A DNA stretch of 64,000 bases from Streptomyces syringium (GTDB lineage Bacteria; Actinomycetota; Actinomycetes; Streptomycetales; Streptomycetaceae). The position numbers and the translations under genes are program-made. The notes beneath the pieces were generated by a model. It ran no database searches. It was not told the DNA's origin and saw only the letters and a program-made list of their open reading frames with translations. Below are positions 47,489-56,307 of this stretch, in pieces. Positions within the stretch are counted from its first letter, which is position 1, and each line of letters starts with the position of its first letter. The stretch is taken from NCBI RefSeq assembly GCF_017876625.1, contig NZ_JAGIOH010000001.1:6221501-6285500 (forward strand). Direction: 5' to 3'.

Positions 47489-47560
47489 GTAGCCGCAGTG
47501 CGGCAGAGTTCCGGCTTGTCAGCAGGACACCCCGCATCACCAGCACAGGAGAACGCCACC

Positions 47561-48481
47561 TTGACGGCAGCAGCACAGCTCATCCGCGTCGGCGACATCG
47601 AGCTCTGGACGGAGCAGTTCGGCGACCCGGCCCACCCGGCCGTTCTGCTCATCATGGGCTCGATGTCGCAGGCACCCCTGTGGCCCGACGAGTTCGTCGG
47701 CCGGCTCGCGGCAGCCGGCCACCGGGTCATCCGCTACGACCACCGGGACGTCGGCCGCTCGACGGCCCGGGACTTCGAGGCCCACCCGTACACCTGCGCC
47801 GCCCTCAAGGACGACGCCGTGGGGCTGCTCGACGCCCTCGGCATCGAGCGGGCGCACCTCGTCGGCCACTCGGCGGGCGGGCTGCTCGCGCAGTGGATCG
47901 CGGCGGACCTCCCCGACCGGGTCGAGACCCTCACTGTGATCGGTTCCTCGCCGCTCGGCGGCCGGGAGGGACAGGTCCTCATGCGGGCCCTCATGGGGGA
48001 GCCGCAGCCGGAAGGCAGCCTTCCGGAGCCGCTCCCGGCGTTCCTCGAGCTGTTCCGGCGGGCGGCCGTGAGCCCGCCGCCCGCCGGCCGCGCCGAGGTG
48101 ATCGACTTTCAGATCGAGGTCGCCCGGATGCTGGGCGGTGCCGGGCTCCCCTTCGACGAGGACGCCCAGCGGCTGCTGGAGGAACGGCTCTTCGACCGCG
48201 CCCGCGACCCGAGGACGGCGGCGAACCACCAGCTCGCCTGGGGCGCCGACCCGGAGTTCGAGCCGGTCGGCGCACTGGAGCGGATCAAGGCTCCGACCCT
48301 CGTCGTGGAGGGCACCGGCGAACCGGTCAAGCCGGGGCACGGCAGGCTGATCGCGGCGGAGATTCCCTCGGCGCGACTGCTCATGGTGCCGGGGATGGGC
48401 CACATGATCACACCCCCGGTCGTCGAGCCGCTCGCGGAGGCGCTCGTCGCGCACCTCACGTCGGCGCCCACCCGCGCCTGA
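47561..48481 (+). CDS. Alpha/beta hydrolase
   Basis: A 306-residue alpha/beta hydrolase. It has the nucleophile in GHSAGG, YDHRDVGRS before it, and the late catalytic region GMGHMITPP. The layout resembles the aclacinomycin methylesterase (RdmC)-like group found widely in Streptomyces. A TTG start at 47561 with an AGGAGA site eight bases upstream is preferred to an ATG at 47498, which lacks a site. It follows the LAL regulator and may be its target. Confidence 0.9.
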   Translation: MTAAAQLIRVGDIELWTEQFGDPAHPAVLLIMGSMSQAPLWPDEFVGRLAAAGHRVIRYDHRDVGRSTARDFEAHPYTCAALKDDAVGLLDALGIERAHLVGHSAGGLLAQWIAADLPDRVETLTVIGSSPLGGREGQVLMRALMGEPQPEGSLPEPLPAFLELFRRAAVSPPPAGRAEVIDFQIEVARMLGGAGLPFDEDAQRLLEERLFDRARDPRTAANHQLAWGADPEFEPVGALERIKAPTLVVEGTGEPVKPGHGRLIAAEIPSARLLMVPGMGHMITPPVVEPLAEALVAHLTSAPTRA

Positions 48482-48511
48482 CCGCCACCGGCCGATGGTC
48501 CGGCAGCCGAA

Positions 48512-48542
48512 GCCGGTCCGGGGCGGAGCGCCCCGGACCGGC
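48512..48542. terminator. Perfect 14-bp hairpin, bidirectional
   Basis: Arms 48512-48525 and 48529-48542 are exact, with a GAG loop. It sits between the convergent hydrolase and deaminase genes. Confidence 0.88.
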
Positions 48543-48555
48543 CGGTCCGCACCAC

Positions 48556-49122
48556 TCAGTACGGGTGCCGGTCCGGCTTGTTCGTCCAGGCGTCGTACGC
48601 CCGGGCGCCGATCTCCGGGTGGATCTGCTGGATGTCGATCCTGCGCTCCTCGAGCGGCTTCCCGAAGTCCTCGTACTGGAAGGAGTCGTCGAAGCCGATG
48701 TTCCGGGTGTCCTCCAGGCTGCGGCTGAAGTACACGGCGTCGATCCGGGACCAGTAGATGGCGCTCATGCACATCGGGCACGGGGCGCCGCTGATGTAGA
48801 TGGAGCAGCCCTGGAGCATCCGGGCGCGTTCGGGCACGGGGTCCGGTGAGCCCTCGGGGCGGGGTACCAGCTTCAGCGTGCTGTCGTTCTGGTGTTCCTC
48901 GGCGATCGACGGCGCCTCGGCGTTGAGGCACTGCACGGCCTTGCGGATGCTCTCGACCTCGGCGTGGGCGGTGGGGTCACCGGTCAGCAGGACGCGGTTC
49001 TGTCCGCGCGCGATGATTTCCCCGTCGCGGGTGATCACCGCGCCGAAGGGGCCGCCCCAGCCGTTCTCCACGGATTCGGTGGCAAGGCGCACCGCCTCGG
49101 TGATGAGTTCCTTGTGGTCCAT
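48556..49122 (-). CDS. Nucleoside/nucleobase deaminase
   Basis: A 188-residue zinc deaminase of the cytidine deaminase-like superfamily. THAEVESIR supplies the His ligand and proton-shuttle Glu, and GAPCPMCMSA the two Cys ligands. It fits guanine deaminase-like or related purine deaminases more than tRNA deaminases, but the substrate is uncertain. The ATG at 49122 is preferred for its GGAGACG site; an ATG at 49143 would add seven residues. It is divergent from the ABM-domain gene. Confidence 0.92.
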   Translation of the reverse strand: MDHKELITEAVRLATESVENGWGGPFGAVITRDGEIIARGQNRVLLTGDPTAHAEVESIRKAVQCLNAEAPSIAEEHQNDSTLKLVPRPEGSPDPVPERARMLQGCSIYISGAPCPMCMSAIYWSRIDAVYFSRSLEDTRNIGFDDSFQYEDFGKPLEERRIDIQQIHPEIGARAYDAWTNKPDRHPY

Positions 49123-49201
49123 TTCCGCGTCTCCGATCGGCATCGATTCCCTCTGCGAGGCCTGGACGAGGGGCAGGGAGCCGGTCGTTAAAATGCCCCG
49201 T

Positions 49202-49231
49202 TTGCCCTATAAATACTGTATGCACTAGGCT
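49202..49231 (+). promoter_or_regulatory. Possible promoter for a leaderless transcript
   Basis: TTGCCC (49202-49207) and TAGGCT (49226-49231), 18 bases apart, would start transcription at about the GTG at 49239. No SD precedes that GTG. The stretch is AT-rich for this genome. This is a judgement by eye. Confidence 0.4.
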
Positions 49232-49238
49232 ACTCCGG

Positions 49239-50219
49239 GTGAGTCCACGTGCAAGCCGTGACTCAGCGGCCGAGCATGCCACGGTGGTGACCTCGCAGAA
49301 AGTACGTGCGGGTCGCGTCGACGACTACCAGCGCTGGCAAGCCAGGACGAATGAGGCAGCCCGCGAATTCGAGGGGTTCGAGGGCGCCGAGGTGTATCCG
49401 CCCGGCGCCGGTGCCGAGAACGAATGGGTGGCGGTCTTCCGCTTCTCCGGGATCGGCCGTCTGACCGCCTGGCTCGCATCGGACCGACGGCGGGAGCTGC
49501 TCGCCGAAGGACAGGGACTCTTCGAGGGGCCTCCGACCCAGGAGGTGCTCCAGGGCGGTGCCCCGGCCGAGCAGGCCACCCCGGAAACCGTCACCGCCGT
49601 CATCTCCCATGTGGTGAAGCCCGGCCGCGAAGAGGACTTCCTGCGGTGGCAGGAGAAGGTCCTCAAGGCGCAGGAGGCCTCGCCGGGCTTCATGGGCTCC
49701 GAGATGTTCAAACCGGTCGAGGGCGTCCAGGAGCGCTGGGTCGTGGTCTTCCGCTTCGATTCCCGTGAACACCTGGAGAGCTGGCTGGAGTCCGACGTCC
49801 GCGCCCGGCTTCTGGAAGCGGGGCGCGACTGCTTCACGTCGTACGACGTCCGCAAGGTCGGCTCCGCCTTCAGCGGCTGGTTCCGCTTCGACAAGGGCGC
49901 GCAGGACGGCGCCCCGCCGAACTGGAAGCAGGCCATGTCCGTGGTCCTGGCGCTCTATCCCACCGTCATGGTGCTGAACCTGACCGTGGGCTCCGAGCTG
50001 GACGGCCTCGATGTGCCCGGCTACATCGCCCTGTTCATCGGGAACGTGCTGAGCGTCAGCGCGCTGACCTGGCTGCTGATGCCTCTGGTGAACAAGGCAC
50101 TCGCCTTCTGGCTCGTGCCCGCCCGCGCGCGAAGTCGCCGCGTCCATGTGGCGGGTGCCGCCGTGGTGATGCTCTGCTATCTGCTCCTCATCGTGATCTT
50201 CGGCCTGACGACCCACTGA
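49239..50219 (+). CDS. Double ABM-domain protein with membrane anchor
   Basis: A 326-residue protein with two antibiotic-biosynthesis-monooxygenase-like (ABM, dimeric alpha/beta barrel) domains in tandem, about residues 15-105 and 110-200. Each has a WxxR-like helix start and a WVxVFRF strand (NEWVAVFRF; ERWVVVFRF). Three hydrophobic segments near the C-terminus follow (YPTVMVLNLTVG; ALFIGNVLSVSALTWLL; VVMLCYLLLIVIFGL). Similar proteins are annotated as ABM but the reaction is unknown. A tandem pair could act as an internal dimer facing the cytoplasm. Confidence 0.88.
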   Translation: MSPRASRDSAAEHATVVTSQKVRAGRVDDYQRWQARTNEAAREFEGFEGAEVYPPGAGAENEWVAVFRFSGIGRLTAWLASDRRRELLAEGQGLFEGPPTQEVLQGGAPAEQATPETVTAVISHVVKPGREEDFLRWQEKVLKAQEASPGFMGSEMFKPVEGVQERWVVVFRFDSREHLESWLESDVRARLLEAGRDCFTSYDVRKVGSAFSGWFRFDKGAQDGAPPNWKQAMSVVLALYPTVMVLNLTVGSELDGLDVPGYIALFIGNVLSVSALTWLLMPLVNKALAFWLVPARARSRRVHVAGAAVVMLCYLLLIVIFGLTTH

Positions 50220-50241
50220 CTTCACCCGCGAGGAGGTCGTG

Positions 50242-51621
50242 ATGCCCGGACGGACACCCGCAGCACGCGTCGAAGGGGACGTCATCCGGCGGGGCGAGCG
50301 CGCGTACGACGCCGCCAGGGCCGAAGCGGTGTGGAACGGGCTCAAGCCGGAGCGCTTCCCCGACGTCATCGTGCGGGCCGCGTCCGAGCGGGACGTCCCC
50401 GAAGCCCTCGCCCACGCGCGCTCCGAAGGGCTCCGCGTCTCCGTCCGCTCCGGTGGTCACAACTGGTCCGGCTCCGCGCTCCGCGACGGCAGTCTGCTGC
50501 TCGACCTCTCACGCCTTCGGCAGTGCGACGTCGACCCCGCGTCGGCGACGGCCACGGTCGGGCCCGCCGCCACCGGCGGGGACCTCGTCGCGGCCCTCAC
50601 CCCGCACGGACTCGCCTTCCCCGTGGGGCATTGCCCGTCCGTGGCCGTGGGCGGATACCTGCTGAGCGGCGGGCTCGGCTGGAACTCGCGCGCGTGGGGA
50701 CCGGCCTGCGCCGACGTCCGGGAGATCGAAGCCGTCACCGCCGACGGTCGGACGGTCGGCTGCGGCGAGACGGACCACCCCGACCTTTTCTGGGCGGCCC
50801 GGGGCGCGGGGCCCGGCTTCTTCGCCGTCGTCACCCGCTTCCGGCTCGCCCTCCACCCCCACCCGGGGGCCGTCGTGACCACCGGCCTCACCTTCCCCCT
50901 GTCGGAAACCGCTCGCGTGGCGGCCTGGGCGGAGGCGACCGCGGCCGGGCTCCCGGCGAGCATCGAGACGGCTCTCGTCCTCACCGCCTCCGGCGAAGCC
51001 ACCCGGCACGCCCCGTCGGGGCCGCGCATCACCGTCGGCATGACCGCGTTCGCCGCGACCCGCGAGGAGGCAGCAGCCGCCCTCGCCGTGGCGGACGCCT
51101 GCCCCCTGGCCGACAGGGCCGTCTCCCGGCAGCCGCCCACGCCGACCTCGTTCGCCGACCTGCACGCGGCCACCGGGTCGGCGTGGCCCCCGGTGCACCG
51201 GTACGCGGCGGACACCCTGTGGTCGCCGGAGTCGTACGAGACGCAGCTGAGCCGCGTCGCCGACGCCGTGGCCCGCGCCCCCTCCGCCAAGTCCCTCGTC
51301 CTCGCGCCGGTACGGCCCGTCTCCGAAACCCCCGCGCTGCTGCGGAACATGGCCTTCTCCCCGCTCGGCGCCTCCTACCTCGTCTGCTACGCGATCTGGG
51401 ACGACCCGGCCGGGGACGCGGCCAACCAGCAGTGGCTGCGGGACGTGATGGCCGCGGTGGACCCGTCGGGGCTCGGCGGCCACTACATCGCCGAAACGGA
51501 CCTGGAGGCCGACGCCTCCCGGGCCCGGCGCGCCTACGCACCCGCCGACTGGGACCGGCTGCAGGAACTCAAGGCAGCCTGGGACCCGGACAACCTCTTC
51601 CAGTCCTACCTCGCGCCCTGA
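50242..51621 (+). CDS. BBE-type FAD-linked oxidoreductase
   Basis: A 459-residue flavoenzyme of the berberine-bridge/PCMH family. RSGGHNWSG contains the His, and GHCPSVAVGGY a Cys in the place used for bicovalent FAD attachment. GGLGWNSRAWG and a C-terminal WDPDNLFQ (BBE domain) complete it. Such enzymes oxidise sugars, alkaloids or polyketides using oxygen. The ATG at 50242 has an AGGAGG site; the GTG at 50239 is too near. It follows the ABM gene by 22 bases, so an operon is likely. No signal peptide is seen. Confidence 0.93.
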   Translation: MPGRTPAARVEGDVIRRGERAYDAARAEAVWNGLKPERFPDVIVRAASERDVPEALAHARSEGLRVSVRSGGHNWSGSALRDGSLLLDLSRLRQCDVDPASATATVGPAATGGDLVAALTPHGLAFPVGHCPSVAVGGYLLSGGLGWNSRAWGPACADVREIEAVTADGRTVGCGETDHPDLFWAARGAGPGFFAVVTRFRLALHPHPGAVVTTGLTFPLSETARVAAWAEATAAGLPASIETALVLTASGEATRHAPSGPRITVGMTAFAATREEAAAALAVADACPLADRAVSRQPPTPTSFADLHAATGSAWPPVHRYAADTLWSPESYETQLSRVADAVARAPSAKSLVLAPVRPVSETPALLRNMAFSPLGASYLVCYAIWDDPAGDAANQQWLRDVMAAVDPSGLGGHYIAETDLEADASRARRAYAPADWDRLQELKAAWDPDNLFQSYLAP

Positions 51622-51645
51622 CCCGAGGGCTGTGACGGAAGGCTC

Positions 51646-52425
51646 TCACCGCACTCCGTCGCACAGCTCCAGCACCAGATCCGCCACCGCCTCCGGCTCG
51701 CGGAGCGTCGGCAGATGGTCCGAGCCCGGCAGCCGCACCAGGCGGCAGCCCGGGATGCGCGCGGCCATGTCCTCGTTGCAGCGCACGACCTCCGGCTGGT
51801 CCTGTTCGCCCAGGGCCAGCGCGCACGGGACGGCCAGTTCGCCCAGCCTGCCGAAGGTGGGCGGATCCTGCACCTGGTACGGCTGGTTGGTGAACCACGC
51901 CGGGATCGACGCCCGGATTTGGGCCGCGGCCTCGGCGTCGTCGCCCACGCCCGCCATCGCCCAGGTGCGCATGGCCAGGGCGAGAATGCCGTCCATGTCG
52001 CCCGCCTCGGCCCGTGCCTCCAACTCGGCCATGAACTCCGGTGTGGTGAGCTCCCCGGGATATCCGGTGACGCCCGGGCACAGCAGGGCGAGCGCGGCGA
52101 CCCGCGCGGGGTCGTCGAGGGCGAGATTCACCGCCGGGACACCGCCCATGCTCGTGCCGACCAACGCCACCCGGCGCAGCCCGAAGTGGTCGAGGACCGC
52201 CACCAAGTCCTCCACCAGGGAGTACGTCGCCGTCGCCACCGGTGAACGGCCGAATCCCCGCACGTCGTAGCGGATCACCCGGTGCCGCTCCACCAGACGC
52301 GGCCGGATCGGATCCCAGACGCTGGAGTCGCCGATTCCGGGGTGCAGCAGAACCAGGGGCAGCCCGTCACCCCCCGAGTCCTCCGCCCAGACCTCGCCGT
52401 TCTTGACCGACACCATGAGTTCCAT
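51646..52425 (-). CDS. Alpha/beta hydrolase
   Basis: A 259-residue hydrolase. PLVLLHPGIGDSS is the oxyanion strand, YDVRGFGRS follows, the nucleophile lies in GTSMGG, the acid near ALGEQDQPE and the His in GSDHLPTL. It belongs to the large group with haloperoxidase-like and 3-oxoadipate enol-lactonase-like members; the substrate is unknown. The ATG at 52425 (MELMVSVK) is chosen; an ATG at 52416 is also possible. Convergent with the flavoenzyme gene, 24 bases apart. Confidence 0.9.
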   Translation of the reverse strand: MELMVSVKNGEVWAEDSGGDGLPLVLLHPGIGDSSVWDPIRPRLVERHRVIRYDVRGFGRSPVATATYSLVEDLVAVLDHFGLRRVALVGTSMGGVPAVNLALDDPARVAALALLCPGVTGYPGELTTPEFMAELEARAEAGDMDGILALAMRTWAMAGVGDDAEAAAQIRASIPAWFTNQPYQVQDPPTFGRLGELAVPCALALGEQDQPEVVRCNEDMAARIPGCRLVRLPGSDHLPTLREPEAVADLVLELCDGVR

Positions 52426-52672
52426 GGGCCAAGTCTGCTCGCGGTGCCCTCGGACCACCAGGGCACGCCAACTCCTGGCCCGAGCCCGGCACGGAGTGCG
52501 GTGTGGGTTCCACAGCCTGGTGCAGGCCGCCTACGGCATCGCCGTCACCGAGCAGCGCACGGCGGGCGGCAGCCACGTGGCACGCCTCGCCCTCGTGCGG
52601 ACCGCGGCGTGGCTGACGAAGATCACGGGCCCGCCGGGCGTACGGCGATCCCCGGAAGGGAACGAGGTTGGC

Positions 52673-54688
52673 GTGGCCACGATCATCCGACGAGCTGTCC
52701 TGTCCCTTCCCGCCGCGTCGCCGGGACCCGAGAACCCGCTGCCCGCGCTACGGCCCCGCACCGAGGTCCACCGCGTCGACAGCCGGCAACGGGCCGGGTT
52801 CCCCGCCGACATGGCCCGGCAGCTCGGCCACGCGCCCTTGCGCACGGTCCTGCCCGTGCGGCTGCGCGACGGCTACACCCGCAAGCGGGTCCCCACCGAC
52901 CTCGACGCCGTCGTCATCGAGAACGACCGGCTGCGCGTCACCGTCCTCCCCGGCCTCGGCGGCCGGGTGCACTCCATCGAACACAAGCCGACCGGGCGTC
53001 AGCTCCTCTACCGCAATCCCGTCCTCCAGCCCGCCGACTTCGCCCTCAACGGCGCCTGGTTCTCCGGCGGCATCGAGTGGAACATCGGCGCGACCGGGCA
53101 CACGACGCTCTCCGTCGCCCCGCTGCACGCCGCCCGGGTGCCCGCGCCCGGCGGCGGCGAGATGCTGCGCCTGTGGGAATGGGAGCGGCTGCGGGACCTT
53201 CCCTTCCAGGTGGACCTGTGGCTGCCCGACGGCTCCGAATTCCTCTACGTCGGCGTGCGGATCCGCAACCCCCACGACCGCCCCGCGCCGGTCTACTGGT
53301 GGTCCAACATCTCCGTCCCCGAAGCGACGGGCACCCGCGTCCTCGCCCCGGCCGACGAGGCATGGCACTTCGGCTACGAGCGCGCGCTGCACCGCGTCCC
53401 GGTGCCCAGCCGCGACGGCGTCGACCGCACCTACCCGCTGAACAGCGAATTCCCCGCCGATTACTTCTACGAGCTCCCCGACGGGACCCGCCGCTGGATC
53501 GCCTCGCTGGACGGCGACGGGCGCGGGCTCGTACAGACCTCGACCGATCTGCTGCGCGGCCGCAAGCTGTTCCTGTGGGGCTCCGGCGCGGGCGGCCGCC
53601 GCTGGCAGCGATGGCTCACCGAGCCAGGCACCGGCGGCTACGCCGAGATCCAGGCGGGGCTCGCCCGCACCCAGCTGGAGCACGTACCCCTGGAAGGGGG
53701 CGGGGAGTTCGCCTGGCTGGAGGCCTACGGGCCGCTCGCCGCCGACCCCGGCCGGGTCCACGGCGCCGACTGGGCCGCCGCGTGCGGCGAGGTCGAAACC
53801 CGGCTGGAGGAGGCCCTGCCCCGCGCGGACGTGGACGCCGCGTACGCCGCGTGGCGGCCCTACGCCGACCACGAGCCCAAGGAGCGGCTGGCCACCGGCT
53901 CCGGCTGGGGCGCGCTCGAAGTCGAACGCGTCGGGTACCGACTGCCGGGCACGCCCTTCGACTCCGCGACGCTGGGCGAGGAGCAGGCGCCGTGGCTGGA
54001 GCTGTTGCGGACCGGCAACTTCCCCCACACCTCGGGGACGCTGCCGCCCGGCCCCTCGCTCGTTTCCGCGCCGTGGCGTGACCACCTGGAGGTGGCCGAA
54101 CCGGATCCGGTGGTCTGCTACCACCTGGGGGCCGCCCAATGGCACGCGGGCGACCGCTCTCAGGCGGTCCGCAGCTGGGAGCGCGTCGCGGACGGCCACT
54201 GGCCGTCCCTGCGCTGCCTCGCGGTCGCCGACCAGGAGTCCGGTCACTGCGAACGCGCGGCCGACCGCTTCCTCGACGCCTTCCGGCGGGCCGGCGCGGC
54301 CTGCGGGGCGAGCGCCGAAGGGGCCGCCGCGGTGGCCGCGCTCGGCCGTGAGGCGATCACCGCGCTGCTCGCGGCCGACCGCGCGGACGACGCCGCCGAC
54401 GTGCTGGCGGGGCTGCGCCCCGGCGTCCGCGAACGAGGCCGCTTCCTCCTGCTGAGAGCCCGGATCCTGCTCGCCCAGGGCGACGCCCCCGCGGCGCGGG
54501 CGCTCTTCGACGACGGCTTCGAGGTGGCCGACCTGCGGGAGGGCGACGAGACGCTGGGCGACACGTGGTACGCCATCGCCGAACGCCTCGAAGCGGGCGA
54601 CGGCCCCGTCACCGACGCCGTACGGGCGACGGCCCGCGCCCGGCACCCGCTGCCGGAGCGCTACGAGTACCGGATGCGACCGTCGTGA
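52673..54688 (+). CDS. DUF5107 protein with C-terminal helical repeats
   Basis: A 671-residue protein. The N-terminal two thirds match DUF5107, a beta-sandwich related to aldose-epimerase/galactose-mutarotase-like folds (LPGLGGRVHSIEHKPTGRQL, FSGGIEWNIGATGH, PVYWWSNISVPE). The C-terminal third is Ala-rich helical, TPR-like (LGAAQWHAGDRSQAVRSWER). Homologues are often linked to carbohydrate metabolism; no catalytic role can be given. A GTG start at 52673 with an ACGAGG site is chosen. The gene stands alone and is divergent from the hydrolase, 247 bases away. Confidence 0.88.
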   Translation: MATIIRRAVLSLPAASPGPENPLPALRPRTEVHRVDSRQRAGFPADMARQLGHAPLRTVLPVRLRDGYTRKRVPTDLDAVVIENDRLRVTVLPGLGGRVHSIEHKPTGRQLLYRNPVLQPADFALNGAWFSGGIEWNIGATGHTTLSVAPLHAARVPAPGGGEMLRLWEWERLRDLPFQVDLWLPDGSEFLYVGVRIRNPHDRPAPVYWWSNISVPEATGTRVLAPADEAWHFGYERALHRVPVPSRDGVDRTYPLNSEFPADYFYELPDGTRRWIASLDGDGRGLVQTSTDLLRGRKLFLWGSGAGGRRWQRWLTEPGTGGYAEIQAGLARTQLEHVPLEGGGEFAWLEAYGPLAADPGRVHGADWAAACGEVETRLEEALPRADVDAAYAAWRPYADHEPKERLATGSGWGALEVERVGYRLPGTPFDSATLGEEQAPWLELLRTGNFPHTSGTLPPGPSLVSAPWRDHLEVAEPDPVVCYHLGAAQWHAGDRSQAVRSWERVADGHWPSLRCLAVADQESGHCERAADRFLDAFRRAGAACGASAEGAAAVAALGREAITALLAADRADDAADVLAGLRPGVRERGRFLLLRARILLAQGDAPAARALFDDGFEVADLREGDETLGDTWYAIAERLEAGDGPVTDAVRATARARHPLPERYEYRMRPS

Positions 54689-54699
54689 GACGCGCTGCT

Positions 54700-54790
54700 T
54701 TTGTCCCCAATCTCCCCCAGCTACCGCTGGGAGGTGCCCCCAGCGGGCTGGATTTTCGAGCCCGTCCGGCGATTGAGGACCGGGTCCGGG
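54700..54790. repeat. Streptomyces-type dispersed intergenic repeat
   Basis: Two joined elements. CTCCCCCAGCTACCGCTGGG lies at 54712-54731. Further on, the inverted pair CGGGCT/AGCCCG leads into TCCGGCGATTGAGGA. Both look like motifs I recall scattered between Streptomyces genes. They follow the DUF5107 gene and may aid termination. Confidence 0.65.
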
Positions 54791-54836
54791 CGGAGCCCGG
54801 GGGGTTGCCGTCCGGTGCCGGTCCAGGTCGTCGCCG

Positions 54837-55115
54837 TCACGACCCCGGTACGACCGCCTCGCCGCCCTGACGTACGGCTTGCACGACCGCGAGGTGCAAA
54901 GCTTCCATACCGTCCGGCGGTACGTCGGCAGGGCTGCCGGTGAGCGTGTACCACTCCTCCGCGCCGGTGTACTGGACGCGCACCGTCGCCCGGCCGTCGG
55001 GCAGGCGGGTGGTGGCGACGGTGAGGTCACCGGTGACGACGCCCACCTCCTCGGTCATCGCCCCGCCGGGGCCGGCCGTGACCTCGTCCGCGTATCGCCG
55101 CGTCTCCTCGCTCAT
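54837..55115 (-). CDS. Small protein coupled to secreted HNH nuclease
   Basis: A 92-residue cytoplasmic protein, MSEETRRYADEVTAG at the start, then a beta-strand-rich part (DLTVATTRLPDGRATVRVQY, EEWYTLTGSP) and a helical end. No family is recognised. Its ATG overlaps the stop of the secreted HNH nuclease gene (ATGA), so translation is coupled. An immunity or regulatory role is conceivable but there is no direct evidence. Confidence 0.78.
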   Translation of the reverse strand: MSEETRRYADEVTAGPGGAMTEEVGVVTGDLTVATTRLPDGRATVRVQYTGAEEWYTLTGSPADVPPDGMEALHLAVVQAVRQGGEAVVPGS

Positions 55116-55768
55116 CAGGCGCACGTGTCCAGCATCGAGCCCAGCTTGTCCTTCTCCGGCTGTGTCACCGACAACTGGTACAGGTGTTTGACGTCGGTCC
55201 AGGCGCGGGCGTACGTGCACCAGTAGGCGCTGCTCGGCGGGGACCACTGGTCGGGGGACTGATCGCCCTTGCTCCGGTTGGAGGCCGCGGACACGGCGAT
55301 CAGCTGGGAGTGCTCCAGATCGTTGGCGAACGCCTTCCGCCGGTCCGTCGTCCAGCCGTCGGCCCCGGACCGCCAGGCGTTGGCCAGCGGCACCATGTGA
55401 TCGATGTCCACCTGTGACGCCGAGGTCAGGGTCTTGTCGTCATAGAGGCTCTTCCAGGTCCCGGAGACCGCCCGGCACTCATTGTCCTGGCCGACCTCCT
55501 GGCCGTCACGTCGCAGCACGACCTCCCGGGTGTCGCATTTGTTGCCCTGCTGCGCCCAGTGCGGGAACTTCGCGCGCGCGTAGCCGTCCATCGAGTGCGG
55601 AGCCTCGACGGCCAGCTTCCCGAGCTCTTCGCGGGCGACGGCCGCCGGGGGCGGCTCGGGCATGTCGGCGGGCGCCGCGGCGGCCGGAGAGCCCACGGCC
55701 GGACCGAGAAGGGCGGCCAGCGCGAGGGCGACGACGGCAACCGGGCGCTGTGCGCGCGTGGTGAGCAT
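55115..55768 (-). CDS. Secreted HNH-family nuclease
   Basis: A 217-residue protein with a signal peptide (AQRPVAVVALALAALLGPAV, AxA cleavage region near 31). The catalytic DIDHMVPLANAW motif of the DUF1524/HNH group comes next, followed by NDLEHSQLIAVSAASNRSKG with the expected Asn, Glu and Lys positions. Conserved Cys (NKCDTRE, NECRAV, YWCTYA, DTCA) suggest two disulfides, suited to export. Extracellular nucleic-acid degradation is likely. It is coupled to a small downstream gene. Confidence 0.92.
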   Translation of the reverse strand: MLTTRAQRPVAVVALALAALLGPAVGSPAAAAPADMPEPPPAAVAREELGKLAVEAPHSMDGYARAKFPHWAQQGNKCDTREVVLRRDGQEVGQDNECRAVSGTWKSLYDDKTLTSASQVDIDHMVPLANAWRSGADGWTTDRRKAFANDLEHSQLIAVSAASNRSKGDQSPDQWSPPSSAYWCTYARAWTDVKHLYQLSVTQPEKDKLGSMLDTCA

Positions 55769-55841
55769 GCGTCAGGAGTACCGGACGGTACCGATGAGGC
55801 GAGGCAGGTCACCCGGTTGGTTGCGTGTCACCTGGGGCCGA

Positions 55842-55877
55842 GGCCCCTCCAGGCGGCCGGGCCGCGCCGGAGGGGCC
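55842..55877 (-). terminator. GC-rich hairpin after VOC gene
   Basis: Arms GGCCCCTCC (55842-55850) and GGAGGGGCC (55869-55877) are exact; the loop contains further GC pairs. It is just downstream of the minus-strand VOC gene. Confidence 0.7.
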
Positions 55878-55897
55878 GTCGTCCGGGGTGCCGGGGG

Positions 55898-56248
55898 TCA
55901 GGCGGACTTGCGGTCGACGTACTCGAAGACCGAACCGTCCGGGTGGCGGGCCACGAGGTTGCGGCCGATCGGGGTCGCCACCGGGCCCGCGATGATCTCC
56001 GCGCCCACGGTCCGGAGATCGGCGTGCGCCTCGTCGACGTCCGTGACGGCGATGGTGGCCGTGATCTTCCGGAGGATCGACAGCTCCTTCTCCGGGCCGC
56101 TCATCAGGAAGAAGCAGCCGACCGCCGCGACGTCGACCCCACCACGCCGGAAGCGCAGCGCCTCGGCGCCGGTCAGACGTTCGTAGACACCGATCGCCGC
56201 GTCGAGATCACCGACACAGACCCGTAGCGAAGTCCCCAGAATGTTCAT
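55898..56248 (-). CDS. VOC family protein (glyoxalase-like)
   Basis: A 116-residue single-domain vicinal-oxygen-chelate protein: TSLRVCVGDLDAAIGVYERL opens the first beta-alpha-beta unit and VARHPDGSVFEYVD closes the second. The family includes glyoxalases, dioxygenases and resistance proteins acting as dimers. Metal ligands are not obvious, so the function is open. Confidence 0.88.
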   Translation of the reverse strand: MNILGTSLRVCVGDLDAAIGVYERLTGAEALRFRRGGVDVAAVGCFFLMSGPEKELSILRKITATIAVTDVDEAHADLRTVGAEIIAGPVATPIGRNLVARHPDGSVFEYVDRKSA

Positions 56249-56307
56249 GGAACAAGGCTAGTTGGCGCACGGAGATCACGGGGAGGGACCGCTTCACCCC
56301 CGGCACT

